64,000 nucleotides of DNA from Trichobilharzia regenti (GCA_944472135.2 OX235267.1:22923452-22987451); one strand, 5' to 3'. Shown: positions 38,501 through 50,391, numbered from the stretch's first letter. Made by a program: numbers and translations. The notes: a model not told the origin generated them from the sequence alone.

Positions 38501-39344
38501 ACGCATCGATGAAGAAATGTTACAGATGAGCTTTTTGCCACTAATATAACATATTCACGGATGTGAGACTGTTTCATGAGTTGACCCGCGACTGCATGTT
38601 ATCCCAGGTTTGATACAATTTTAAGGAAGGGAACTTTCCATTCGTTCCACATGCATGTATACAGACAACTTAATCTGTGTGAACGATCCTCAGCAAAGAT
38701 ATTCGAGCCAATGGAATGTAGCTATACAACTGTGAAGACGGAAAAATACCACGCTTTAATCTGAACATAAATTTACTGACAAAATAAGGAGACAATCCTC
38801 TGCTCTGCTGACAGATGACTCATCTAGGTGAGATGCAAGATATAATGGAAAATTGAGGGTGTGTGTAGACTATCACCTTGATTTATGCCCCTCAATAAGT
38901 ACTTTCCACAACAATAAAAATAACGTCATTTTCTTATTCACTTGAATGAGAAATAAACACTCACAAAATAGAATAAAGAAACGATATTGTCTTACGGTGA
39001 TAACTGAGAATATGATATGCACTGCTAGAGGAATTCGCAGTGTTGAAATAACAGCCCAAATAATGTAAACACAGGCTACTACCACACTAAAAATTCAGTG
39101 TCGGTTTATCTTTATCAAGACTTACTCTAAGCTCGGATAAATCCATTTATATTCATCAATCCATTTTTTGCCTATTCTGAAAATTCCACTAATACCTTAT
39201 TCAATAACAGACTTACACAAAAGTGAAAAGGATGACAATTATCAGCAGAATGACCCATTGAAAAATTGTATACAATAGAAAAATTCCCTGTTTTCGTTTA
39301 ATCAAGAAGTAATAGTAATCATTTTACCTTACCTTTAGATTCAT
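35551..39344 (-). CDS. TMBIM/Lifeguard-like multi-pass membrane protein, copy A (six exons)
   Basis: Exons on the minus strand: 39344-39333 (12 nt, MNLK), 39287-39217 (71), 39086-38996 (91), 37884-37654 (231), 37298-37251 (48) and 35703-35551 (153, to TGA). All introns are GT-AG and the phases join into one frame of 201 residues. Hydrophobic segments lie at about residues 5-28, 32-58, 95-118, 125-146, 158-173 and 178-197. The pattern ...FTFV, PLAVHIIF, CSALLGI, LATFIVLSLAIFIY and the C-terminal SIFLASMTFIMIAASYIAFL lines up by eye with Lifeguard/Bax inhibitor-1 proteins, which are ER or Golgi calcium-leak and cell-death modulators. The two aspartates of that family (AYDTQ and YTDII blocks) appear as threonine and phenylalanine here. 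The protein is shorter than typical members (about 230-310). The family call is from pattern memory; the exon structure is firmer because copies C and D repeat it. Confidence 0.72.
36700..36960. repeat. Part of copy A intron 5, matching 63225-63460 in copy D intron 5
   Basis: Both hold a gatgcatc.tttatttctttt block, a tttg.tttggaa block and, further on, an attataa.tgtaa.ca.cact block in the same order. This shows the duplication covers introns as well as exons. Confidence 0.65.
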
Positions 39345-39760
39345 ATTTACCGGTGAATTTCGAATGATGGTTTGAAAAATTATATTACAACGATCTTCTT
39401 TCGCCTCTCTGAGTATGAAAATATCTCAGATAAAATGAATGAAATTTTTTCTATACAGCTAACGTTTCTCGGAAAGAATTCTGTCTGCTGTAATCAGTCG
39501 TTGTTTCTCGAATCAGCAGTTGTTGTGAAAACTAATTTTTCATAATTATTGTTTAGAGAGACGAACAGTCAAACTGACATAACTGGTGATTAACATTAAC
39601 AGTGTACTACTGTCGAAACTAGTGATTGGCTGCGAATTTACGACCTGAGATTGGTCGTGATAATTCGTGATCACCATTCACTGGATGGTTGTGCTATTTG
39701 CAATGCTACTCATAAGGATAATAAGTAAAAAGTAATTTCGTGGATTATTATACAACAGTG
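39345..39760 (-). promoter_or_regulatory. Conserved 5' flank of copy A, shared with copies B and C
   Basis: 39540-39690 is similar to the reverse complement of 44640-44790 upstream of copy C: both have ctagtgattggctg, a gtttgac-like/gtcagttcgac-like block and a gtgatcacc block. A weaker copy lies at 44340-44470 upstream of copy B. Conservation across paralogs suggests a promoter or 5' untranslated region, though shared ancestry alone would also explain it. Confidence 0.5.
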
Positions 39761-40249
39761 GAAAAATTATTACACATGTTTATCTCTCTTGAGTCTGCAT
39801 TACCAGTATTCATGAGATTCTTCCTTGTCTGAATAACGGAGCTCAGTTTCTTTGGTATACGAATATCAACTTGTCCAATTTAATTAAATATTCGTTCATT
39901 GTACGTCTGCTTCATGTGAACAGTTTGAAGCTGCTGTGCATAATTCAAATGCCCAGTGTCACTGTTTCAGTTGGAAATAGAAAGTTTATGGTGGAGGAAC
40001 TAATAGATGTTAAATTTATGAATTAGTTAATACTCACACATATACCTGTTAAGGTAATGTGATGAAAAAAGACTGTACGTAAATCAAGGAACGTCTCTAC
40101 CTATGGTGACAGCAATCTGATCAATAGGAGACTTCAGAAACTGAATGTTTACGGGAATATTGCGTTGTGACAGGATAGAAGTGGTAGCATTTAGAAAAGC
40201 TATAAGATAGATGAATTATGACGTCCAAAGGTATACAATGACAATTCAA

Positions 40250-41645
40250 TCCGCCACCGTGGTGGCATATGGGAGTGGATGATACGCTCGGTTCTCAGAG
40301 TGCTGTCAGTGGCATGACAGTAATGGTGACTATTTATTTAGCAGGGTCTGCATGGGGAGTGGTGTATATGCACTTGGCAGAAAATCGATACTGATACCAA
40401 AGACTACTGGTTGATTATGAAGGGAATCGATCGACCTTGATGCGAATAAACTTTGGTTTGGTCAGGAAATATACAGTGATATTTAGTGGCTTTGGATGTG
40501 GCGAGTGGATGATAGATAATATGGTTGCAAAAAGCATTGACCGGTGTAACTCAGGTTTAACATTTTCGGGTGCACAATTGCGAGGTGTTTGAGCATGAGA
40601 TAAGTGATGTGTGAATATGTGTCTGTGTTTTCGAATATTCGTCACTGTGTGACTGTGCGAGTGTGTGAAATGGACTGGCGCTAATGTCCTCATGTATACG
40701 TACCATTATATTAATACTTAGCGCAGTTTAACATGCATGAGTAGTATAGAAAGATATTTTGTGCTGATCTACAGATTCAGATACTGATGTGCGTCAGTTA
40801 ACTTTGTAAGCTGGGCTGAAGATGCTGTGTGAGGCGGAGTGGATGTGTATGTAGACCGATAGACAGGATGTATCAATCAACCCATCAATCAACCAGTCAG
40901 AGTGATTGAATTCGGTGAATAAAAAAAGAATTTTGTCCGTCTGTCTGTGAGTAGCTGATTTCGTGTAGAAAGTGAGAAGTACAGGTGTGTTTTGATGGTA
41001 ATGCATATGCATTGGGTTCGTGTGTAGATCAAGTGGACGAGACACGGTGGGATTCAACGGTGACTACTTGACTATGACCATCTAAGAAGACTGACTGATG
41101 ACAATCCTCGAAACACACACAGTAAATTCAGATCAAATGACCCTAGTGGACAGATTCAAAGTTCAGAGTGCTAACCGCCACACCACAAGGCCACCATCCT
41201 GCTGACGCCACAAACACCACTCCCCATGCAAACCCTACTAATTCTAACGTCATCAATACTGTCGCGCTACTAACCCTACCCCATTCTATCCCAATCACGA
41301 AGCACACATACAAATGTACACAGCCAAAAATCAGCTCAAGCATGCACGCACGCACCCACCCACTCTTTTTACTGCTGTCTCATGCACTGCCAGAAAAATA
41401 AAACAACACACAAACACATCAGAACTGTTTTTCATCTCAACATGTCAGTGGAATGATTTTAAAAAAATGCTCCACTCCATAAACAAATTTCGCCATCGCA
41501 CCTACAAATATTGCGACAGCAACATAGCCACAACCATCGCTACTAATAGTACTACCATCAACAAAATCGGTAGTTTCGACGACGGGAAGTGCAATACAAA
41601 TGTCTGCACCAACAGTATCACTTGAACATATTTACACAACATCCA
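40250..41645. repeat. Strand-asymmetric block with inverted duplicated segment, no gene seen
   Basis: The plus strand is rich in G and T at about 40250-41050 and in C and A at about 41150-41640. The segment around tgcatggggagtggtg (about 40349-40364) recurs as its reverse complement near 41215-41230. The flank near 41165-41200 reads on the minus strand as ccttgtggtgtggcggttag, a tRNA-like A-box pattern, so a SINE-type origin is possible. Frames inside are biased by composition and are not called. Confidence 0.45.
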
Positions 41646-42059
41646 GTACTACCGCACAATGGGAGAAGATATTGTACCATTTCCACTTCTAACATATTCA
41701 AGGAAAAACTTTATGTTGGCAAGGACAACTGATTAAACAGTCAGTCTGCCACATCCATGTGTTTGCTCTTCTTTAGGTCAACAAACTCCCAACTCATAAT
41801 ATGAATTCCAATTTCTTTGAGGTGGTCGCCTAGCAATATTGGAACATGAAACAGTTAGTGAAATATTACAAAAGTCGGACTGATGATAGAACGGTTTCTG
41901 TTCAGGGGACAAAGTACTGTCAAATTGATCTTCTTACATACACATGCTATTCCTCGTCTACACATAACTGATGAACCAGATAATCGTGACAGTTTTTTTC
42001 TGGTCAAATTTAGGAGACGTTGAGGAAGAATGACACAAAATCGCAAAAAGATATATACG

Positions 42060-44179
42060 TCCAGCTGAAACGTTTTCACCGAAGAATCTGCAGAAATGAT
42101 GAACGTTAATCCTAATATTGTTGTATAAGTGAATGAAGATTGGTAGTTCAGCCATCTGAATGATTTCAAAAACTCAGCTGCAAAACTCCGAACACTGTAA
42201 TCAATGCAAGTGAAGTCAGACAACATTTCGCTTCATAACATGAAGTTGCCATGCCACATAATATCGAGATCAATATATTCTGAAATGAGAAGAAGACATT
42301 GTTAAGAAAGTGGTTGTGGAACATATTATTGTGGGGGAAATACATGATGATGAAATCTCAAGTTTGTAAACTATTTCACAATCCCTGTGGAGTTGTTGAT
42401 TTTAACTGTTAGGTTGGTTTTCTATAGAAAATTCAAGTTTGCAATTTTCAATTCTGGTATGTAAGGAAGATTCTTAAGTGACTAACAGAAAAGAAAAAAT
42501 AATCTTAAGATGAGTCGTGAATTTGATGAAATGTTAATCACGAAGTGGAAGATAATTACTGGTGCGCAAATACATAATATAAAGAGGAGGAAATGTTTAT
42601 TTGCTCTCCAACAGTCTGCGGAGACAATCTAGCGTGAATGATCTTCGAGAAGGCAATTCACACTACTGGAGTTTCGACTCACTAGTGCTGTCTAAGGGCC
42701 GAAAACTTAACAGTCTTTCATATCAATGGATACACCCTCGTAAGTGTAATCGGTCAATCTTCTACTATCCATATTAGAAAGGTTTAGTTGAAATGGCACA
42801 GAGGGATGCAGTACTGATAACTGGATGACGTTTTGAGAGCGATTTATTGCTCATGATTATTACGATCTATTGACACGATCTAATAATTTGCTTTGTATAT
42901 TTTTCCACTACCCCTTGTTGTTCATTGTGATGTTTCGTACATCAGGTATTGACATTGTGGCATTTCCAATGCATTGAATCGATGAAAAAAAGATTCGGTG
43001 ATCACTATCTCTCCCTAGCTAATTATAATACTTTCTATACTTTCATCCTGTTCCAACCTATTATGTGATTCCATGAAAGTGAATGCATCGCAGTGGCTGA
43101 GCTTCTTTCTACGGTATTTAACTTAGCATGGTCATTTATTCTAGCTACAGTCGAATTCCCATTTTCCGATAATCTTATTGATCACGATCTAATAGTTTCC
43201 CCAATACAATTGGTCCTGAACGGGAATCGATAAGTTGGTCGTCAGTGCGAGGGTGACCTGGAGGAGGTCATGTGAGAAGACGTGGAGTTAGGTGAAAGCG
43301 TTGCCAGAGAACCAAACGCAATTGAGACGAGCGGCTGAAGGACTATGTTCTTGTAGGAATTGAAGGAAACAATAATATTGATGACCACATAGTCATCGCC
43401 TGGCATTAGATAAATTACATTATTTTCCTAATCTCATATGTTGGGTATTCAAGGCAACAAAGTTTTTCTCTTAGCGAGTTGAACAGTATAAATGTCATCT
43501 AAATTCTAGCCCCATTAGAGTATTACGCAGTGCTTCTTATGTTCCTCCTCTACATGGCAGCACTATAGTAGCTTTTAATCCCTTAATATTATTACATTAT
43601 TCTCAATATTTTCATTACTGCTCTTATTTTCATTATGAGTCCCCATGTATTTTTGAAATGAATGTGGTGGGTGGTAATAATGGTGGAAATGATATAAATA
43701 GTAGGGAATTTCAAGCTGCCATTCTAATGCCATCCAAAGGAGGAAAATCGGAAGCTCTGTATAATATTCCAGCTTTATTATAAATTGAAGGCATGAAGTT
43801 TTCTGTTTGCTTACCATGCATAAGTAAAATCTGTCTCACTTGAGCAAGCAATCTGCTGCAAAGACATTAACACTATTAGAGTGTCGAATAACCAATAGTT
43901 GCTTAAATGACAAATTAATAACATGCTTTGATATCAATGAACAAACTTTGACAAAAATAAATAGTCAATCTTTAAACTGATTGACAGAAGATTCCTTTCC
44001 TTGTGACGAGAAAACCAATGAACGCACAAAAGGGTAAGAAGAATATCATCTTGATTAGAAACAAATTGAACAATTTTGAGCATTAAAACTGAGTGCAAAA
44101 TTCTCCAGAGAAGAAAACTGCCGTGTTTTCAAGTATTCAACAAATATTAGCAAGTATTTCACCTCACCTTTATATTCAT
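42060..44179 (-). pseudogene. TMBIM-like pseudogene, copy B
   Basis: Exon 1 is 44179-44168 (MNIK with a gtgagg donor). A degenerate exon 2 is recognisable at about 44117-44035, with its donor position changed from GT to GC and the frame disturbed. Exon 4 starts at 42279 after a catttcag acceptor (NILISILCGMATSCYEAKCC), then loses about 10 bases after TVFG compared with copy A. The homologous frame resumes as AAEFLKSFRW and ends at DVYIFL with the donor gtatgt lost. Exons 3, 5 and 6 were not found. It lies head to head with copy C, start codons about 800 bp apart. Confidence 0.75.
42280..44034. other. No exon recognised inside copy B interval
   Basis: This is the intron 2-3 interval of the pseudogene; the homologue of exon 3 was looked for and not found. 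No mobile element recognised. Confidence 0.35.
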
Positions 44180-44639
44180 ATTAATCAGAGAATGTAGAAT
44201 GAAAGTTTGCATAAGTGTTTACAACGGCCTCGTTTGGAACCGTAAATTTACCTCAAATAAATTTATGCGATTTTATACATTTTTAGAACTGAAAACCGCC
44301 TATAAATGGTATTTAGTTAGTGTCAGGGGAGGCATTGTGAATCGAAACGAATAGTATTCTGGTGTTTGAAGTGATCATTAGCTGAGAATCAGAGCTATTC
44401 GACTGGTCATAATGATTTGTGATTACTCCTTTTCGGAGACTTTTGCCACATCAAAGGTGACAACATGATATGCAGTAGGGAGTGTGAACATTTCATTTCA
44501 AGGACTGCTGTAGAGCTTCAGGTAGCTGAAATCATACATGGGAAATAATGGGATAAGATGATGCATATTTTTATTATACTTGGTCAAAATTGAAAAAGTA
44601 GAGTTTTTGTTATTTGATATTTGTTAATTCAACTAGCAC

Positions 44640-44977
44640 AGTTGTCCAATGAAAGGTGATCACAAATTATCATGACAAATTCGAGGCCGTTGATTCTCAG
44701 CCAATCACTAGTTCCAACAGTAGCCTACTACTGGTGTTAATTACCAGTTATGTCAGTTCGACTGTTCGTCTATCTAAACCTTCAACATCAAAATTGAGTT
44801 TTCACGCAAACAGTTACTTCGACAAACTACGACTGATCGCATTATTCAAAATTGTTTCCACAATAAGTTTCGTGTAGATAAAAAAATTGCATTCATTGTA
44901 TCAGCGATATTTTTATATTCAGATGGGCGAAAGAACAGGGTTGTAAAATATATCATTCCTCATTCACACTGATAAAA
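44640..44977 (+). promoter_or_regulatory. Conserved 5' flank of copy C
   Basis: 44640-44790 is the inverted counterpart of the copy A upstream block at 39540-39690 (cagccaatcactagt against actagtgattggctg). It is preceded at 44340-44470 by the weaker, opposite-facing copy B block, so the divergent B/C intergenic region holds two mirror-image upstream regions. Confidence 0.5.
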
Positions 44978-47174
44978 ATGAACGTGAAGGTGAGGTAAAA
45001 TATTTGTTGATACCATCTGATTAAACGAAAACAGGTAATTTTTCTATTGTGCACGATTTTGCAATGGGTTGTAATGGTCATAATTGTCCTCGTTTTCACT
45101 TTTGTGTAAGTTTGTTATTGAATAAAGAAATATTGGAATGTGCAGAGGAATCGAAGTAAAGATTTATGAATTTAAGTGGATTTTTGTAGGCTTAGGGTAA
45201 GTCATAAACAATATAACGTGTCGCTGAATTTGTAGTGCAGCCTTAGCTTGCATATACATTATTATTTGGTTAGTCAGTTCACTCTACCGACTTCCATTAG
45301 CACTGAATATTATATCTGTAGTTATTACGGTGAGTTGTTCTTGTTTCGTCGTTGTACTCCATGGGTTTTTATTTTGTTATTCATTTAAATGAAGACTTGA
45401 GTTTAGCGGAGTTATTGTTGGATAAAATACCAACAAAGCGACTGAAAATCAAGGTGATAATTATCTTACACTTTAATTCTTCGTCAGGACTCTGAGTCTC
45501 CAGCAGCTTCGTTATCTAGTAATGAATGAGAAGAACGTGTGACAATATTTGCGTTCATTTCAAAGCCTATTATTGTTTGTTTTCTCACTTAAGAAACACC
45601 GATGGATAGAGATTCCAGTATTGTGAACTGCATTATTAATCACTGTTAACACTTAAGTAATCAGTCAAGTTTTTGTAAGATCCTTTAGCTGAATATTCTA
45701 CATAAAATGGTATTTATACTATGAAACATATATTTGGAGATTTGACTGGTAAGTATCATATCTCACATATGTCCAAATATATTTCCTATAGTAAAAAAAT
45801 TATATTTGTAAAATCTCAGCGAGATTGAAATGAGTAATTCCAACGTTTCGTTGGGCAATCTGGTCCGAACTTCTTCAGGGAAATTAATCAAAATTAATAT
45901 AACAGAGGTTTATCCATAAAAGGGACATCTCTTGTTTTTTAAAAACTTTGTCCAATCATGAGTCATAAAACAAGTATCAACAAGTATAATAAACAAAAGT
46001 GTATGAGCTGAGATCAAATTTTGACCTCGGAATTACAAATATTGGTCTACCTTTGTTAAACACTTTAAACACAGTGCGTATATGTATGTGTATGTATGTC
46101 TACTTTTCACTCGGCGCTCAAATCTTGACGACAGTTCATTTGAATATTTCCTATAGTATATATATATATATATATACAAAAGTACGTAGAGTATTCGTTT
46201 GATGGATCTACTATATCCGGCTTACTTAACATCTGTTGCTTATATATTTTCCCGTCAATTTCATTTTCGTTCAATGCAAAGATTTTCTGACTATACTGGT
46301 AAATTACTTTTGAATACTCTAACAACCTACGAAACTTCAGTCAACTGAAAAACATGGGTTCTTGATAGAATATTTATTTAGCAGTGAAAATCAACAACTG
46401 AACAGGTACTGATAAATAGTTTTCCAATCAATGATTTCATCATCGCGTATTCCCCAATCATGTTGTATGCCTATGAATAATACCACAGTTATTTTTCGAA
46501 TGGTTGGTTGTGTGGCGTTCACTTTGTTAACAACGTCTTCTTGTCATTTCAGAATGTTGTGATGTCGATATTTTGTGGCATAGCGACAGCATGTTACGAC
46601 CGCTACTGGTGTTTGATTTCACTTGCGTTGGCTACAGTGTTCGCCATACAAATATTTCTTGCAGCCATTTTCTCAAAGTATTTCACACTGAGGAACTTTA
46701 AGTTGTTTACAATCTGTTCGGCATTACTGGGGATCATTATTATCATTCCTATAGTTTTCGCATCGTTGGGGATTCATTTGAAGGTATGTGTATTTTTAAA
46801 AATTTTGTCATACTTCCTGAGGATTTGTAATATCCAGAGGCAATAAATATTCGACGTTATTTTGCTCATTAGATGTGTGTAAGTTGTGAACAACAGGAAC
46901 ATGTTAGAAACGTCAAATCACAATATTTATATAATGCCTGCGAAAATCGTTTTATCACTTGTCAGACGTCTTCTGACATTTTGCAAGCAGTTTCACTTTA
47001 GAATACTGTGCGATCATTTTCATCAGGGAAATTTGTATGTGAATTTTGCAAAGTGATTATTTGCTGACTGTATTTCATTTACGCGTCCCTGTCATTATCC
47101 AGTTTCTTTTACTTATCTCTTTACAGATAGTCACCAAAGTGTTGGCTGGTTGTGAAATCCCTGTACTGGTCATA
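44978..47174 (+). CDS. TMBIM/Lifeguard-like membrane protein, copy C, last exon missing
   Basis: Plus-strand exons: 44978-44989 (12 nt, MNVK), 45035-45105 (71), 45236-45329 (94), 46553-46783 (231) and 47127-47174 (48), all with GT-AG borders. Introns 1 and 2 are 45 and 130 bp, the same lengths as in copy A. The joined frame is open for 152 codons and the residues match copy A throughout, for example VIFLLCTILQWV, LYRLPLALNIISVVIT and CSALLGIIIII. Exon 3 is one codon longer than in A. After the exon 5 donor at 47175 I find no exon 6 on this strand; a hammerhead SINE lies at 47590 and an exon 6-like fragment sits on the opposite strand at 48013-48170. The copy is probably truncated or rearranged. 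Identity with TMBIM is by pattern, as for copy A. Confidence 0.65.
45836..45885 (-). ncRNA. Degenerate hammerhead-like motif (Penelope-type)
   Basis: On the minus strand the core CUGAAGA (45878-45872) is followed by a stem II in which gttcgg faces cccaac with one mismatch, then cGAAAcgtt. Stem I can form between aatttcc and ggaatt with one bulge. Stem III (ac/gt) has no loop and the cleavage base would be U, so activity is doubtful. Motifs of the ctgaagaag...cgaaacgtt kind accompany Penelope-like elements; no coding part is left here. Confidence 0.45.
46147..46176. repeat. TA microsatellite in copy C intron 3
   Basis: A run of tatata lies within the 1223-bp intron between exons 3 and 4 of copy C. 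A similar run occupies the matching intron of copy A (about 38303-38322). Confidence 0.75.
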
Positions 47175-47589
47175 GTAAGTTATAATAACTATATGTAACC
47201 GATGATCATCATTAACTCATATACACTGTTTTCAACTCTTACTTAATGGAAGGAAGTGACATGACTGTTGGCTGGTGAGAACAGCATCAAAATCGATAAA
47301 CGTCCACCTTGAACTTTAAATAACTGACAATAAATTGGACTTTGTAATGACATAATAACTAGGTCTTCTGCTATGAGTGGTGATTACAGTTAAAATGGCA
47401 TTACTTCAAGTAATAGTGAAATGTTTGATAATCTAACCAACACTTGTTTGTTTACGTATTGTACAGTGAAGTTGCTAAAACAAATAGAAATTTTTTCTAA
47501 ATTCAGTATTCCTCAGTAAAATAAGTATATCGTGCATCTACAAGCGTCGTCTCAGCATGTTGTCTTCAGTTGAATTCGTGAATGTGAAT

Positions 47590-47907
47590 TCTAATTCGAA
47601 CCCCGGTGGGTGCGTACTGCCGAAGAGTCCCAAACTAGGACGTAACAGCTGTCCAGTATCCCTAGGTTTTCCATTGGTTCTGTGTCTCATGGCAGCTCAT
47701 GGTAAAATCCACATACAATCAAATAAAATCCCTATAAAACCAATACTTGAAAATAAATCTGATGCTCACTTGCGACTGGCCCTATTCAGGCAGTTAACTT
47801 GGGGTTCTAGTGGAAAGCCGTGACCAGTAGGGTACAGTAGGTCGAAGATGAGGCAGTATCTCATCGAAGAAGACATTGTGAAGTGGTCGCGCTATGTCGT
47901 GAATTGA
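47590..47907 (+). mobile_element. SMalpha-like hammerhead SINE, copy b, permuted unit
   Basis: Order: B-box remnant, hammerhead-like region (47614-47659), tail (gcagctcatggtaaaatcc...aaccaatacttg), then the leader of a next unit (gatgctcacttgcgactggc) to about 47907. The junction of tail and leader within one insertion shows a circularly permuted or dimeric unit. Confidence 0.8.
47614..47659 (+). ncRNA. Hammerhead ribozyme remnant, core mutated
   Basis: Stem I gtactg/cagtat and stem II gtcc/ggac are intact. The core reads CCGAAGA instead of CUGANGA and GUAA instead of GAAA, so cleavage is not expected. Confidence 0.75.
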
Positions 47908-48012
47908 ATAAAAGCTTGTATTTTTCCACTTTATGAACAATAATTAGATGATGGTTTGTAATGTTGACAAATTGTAATATTCATCAACAATAAAACACTT
48001 GGATACTGCAAT

Positions 48013-48170
48013 TCATAGATTGGCTTCGAGTTCAACCAACATAACATTTTCATTCATAGGGAACAATACTAAGTAAGCTATAAACGATGCTGCTATCATT
48101 ATGAATTCCCAACTTGAATAGAAAATGCTTCCACACTCCGACGTTTTCTTAGAAGTGGAATTTCATGTAA
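48013..48170 (-). pseudogene. Orphan last-exon fragment of a TMBIM-like gene
   Basis: The minus-strand frame reads KKTSECGSIFYSSWEFIMIA then ASFIAYLVLF and ends at a TGA (48015-48013). It matches the second half of copy A exon 6 (KFGSIFLASMTFIMIAASYI). The expected acceptor and the first ten residues are disturbed. It faces away from copy C just upstream, and no other exon of its own orientation was found to its right before copy D, so it is a rearranged or relict exon. Confidence 0.65.
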
Positions 48171-49640
48171 ACGCATGAGACAAAGAGAAGACAGATAAAT
48201 ACATGAGTCAATTTGAGACCGCTACATACTGAAGTCCACTTCAATATGTTTTGTGAATTCACAAGAATGTGACATGTGTAGTAATATTATCCCGCGTTCA
48301 TTCACATCATCTTAACCATGTCAGTGGACGGTTTCAAACAGCATGAGAATGAGGAAATTCTGTCGAAGGCATGAATCTGAGGTTGACATCAGTTTACTGA
48401 CACGGCCAAAAGTCAGAGCTGGGAAGTTAGTCAATATTTTCAAGTTTCTTTGCTTATACAACTTCATGAGTGTGAATTTGTAATGAAAAGTAAAATTAGT
48501 CTATTCAATCCTCATCTTAGCTTGAGAAATTCGTTATAAGAGATTTGAAACTCGATATAATGAATCACGTCGTGTGAGAAAGTCAAATTTCGGAAACTTG
48601 TGAGCATGCTGGAATGAAACGATTTTCAGGTTATCAAAAGTATGAAGTCTAACAGATGATGCATTTGACTTCATTAAGCTTTCACCAGTTTTAACAAAAA
48701 CAACATCAACTTCAGAGTCCAACAAGACTCATTTTGCTAACCTCAGTATTTGAGCTATGTAACTGCACTATCAGTAATTGATCAAGTGGCAAACTAACCA
48801 GGTCACGTGAGACAAAATGAGGCTCAACGACGTTCAGAGTGGGAGTGTCACGCAAGGTGGAACATAGAGAGAGTAGGTTATACAGGCTAAACTCAATTAA
48901 CATATTAAGTTACCACTGTAACACGGGAAACTACTGATTTTTACCCAATGACTCGAGTTTATTTCCAAAGACATATGTGGTCGTCATCTGTCATGCTACG
49001 CATATATGAGAATGTCGAAGTTCGCACTGAATCCTATTTATGATGCGAAATTTCTTGGTGAGTGGAGAATCAGAATGAGATTCATCAGGCATTCAATAGT
49101 CGCATGTTATGTGGATAAGTTTTGTATTGTGTGACCTTTAAGCAAACTCTTAGAACACTGCGTACTAAGCCAACTACTTTGATAACATCCCTTGGGGAAA
49201 GTGAATCTTTATTGCCAATCATTACTAAGGTTAAGTTAAGTAATTCTCTTCCTTACACTACTGTTTTCAATTCACAAGTTCAACTGATTTCTATAGCAGA
49301 AGTTATTTGAATCCATCTGAATATGTGAAATTTGCTTATTCAGAATAAAGCGGAACAGTTACTTTCCTAACATGGTCCACTTTCATAACTACATAACCTC
49401 ACAAATGATCAGCAACCTGCATTCTCGTACAAATTATGATATTTTAAAGTTAGGACTTTGCACATTTCACAGTTTTGACTTGTTGTGTAACCAGCTCCAG
49501 AACCTACATCACTCACTGATTCTTGTCAGTTCCCGGCACACAGGCGATGTGTTGTGTAGTCTCTCGAATGAATCTGAATGACTTCATTCTGTCTCTTAGT
49601 TTGCGCACACTTCCGTGATTTCGACACAAAACGGTATTAT
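48171..49640. other. No gene recognised
   Basis: AT-rich; short frames only. Confidence 0.35.
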
Positions 49641-49836
49641 TACTTTATTTTTTTATTTTTGATTACAGCTGGATTCCACACTGTATTTTTGGTACAAGTA
49701 TGGAATTTTCAGCACGGATATCGGTAGCCCAAATTTCGCAGACTGACCATAGATATCAGGTGTGCGTCTGCAGGGGATCGAACCTCGGACCATGTGCATG
49801 GTCGGTGGGAGTCCTAACTACTGTGCCACCGACGCG
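49641..49836 (-). mobile_element. tRNA-derived SINE (family 1)
   Basis: On the minus strand: cgcgtcggtggcacagtag head, B box ggttcgatccc, family body, and an A-rich tail at 49641-49665. Slightly more diverged in the head than the 14-kb copy. Confidence 0.85.
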
Positions 49837-50349
49837 AGTAAATGATGTATAAACTGTGTGGCCTAGATGATACAAGAACAGGAGGGGATGTTTCAGTGAA
49901 GATTGCAGCTTCACTCCTAATTGTTTAAGACTGGTTCATTAGTTGATGACATTCAAATAAGGGAACCGAATTTTGCCACATCCTTCGAAGATGCCACTGC
50001 AAAGGTGGCTATCATCTAGTACTTGGTTTATGTGGTAATGAAATCGTTCAGAAGTCAATCACATCTGTGATAAGGATAGGTAAAATAATAAATAGATTGA
50101 CGGTTTTCCTTCTCTACAGTTGCTATCTTTGATAATGGTGATTACCACAGATGAAGTGATGTTTCGTATATTCTGAATACAAGGAAATTTAAGATTACAT
50201 TCACTTCATGTAAAATGTTTTTAATCTTTGATACAAAGTCAACCTGATACATTTAAGTCGAACTCCTCAGTCACCCTTTACCGAATATTTCATGTAGACT
50301 TTGAGCGCGGCGAAATCACTCACTAAACATTCAGCAGTATTTGATGTGT

Positions 50350-50391
<42 letters not shown>

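Noticed and set aside
41168..41625. Threonine- and histidine-rich frames of 77-103 residues
   Set aside because: They are explained by C/A-rich composition; opposite-strand frames are open too.
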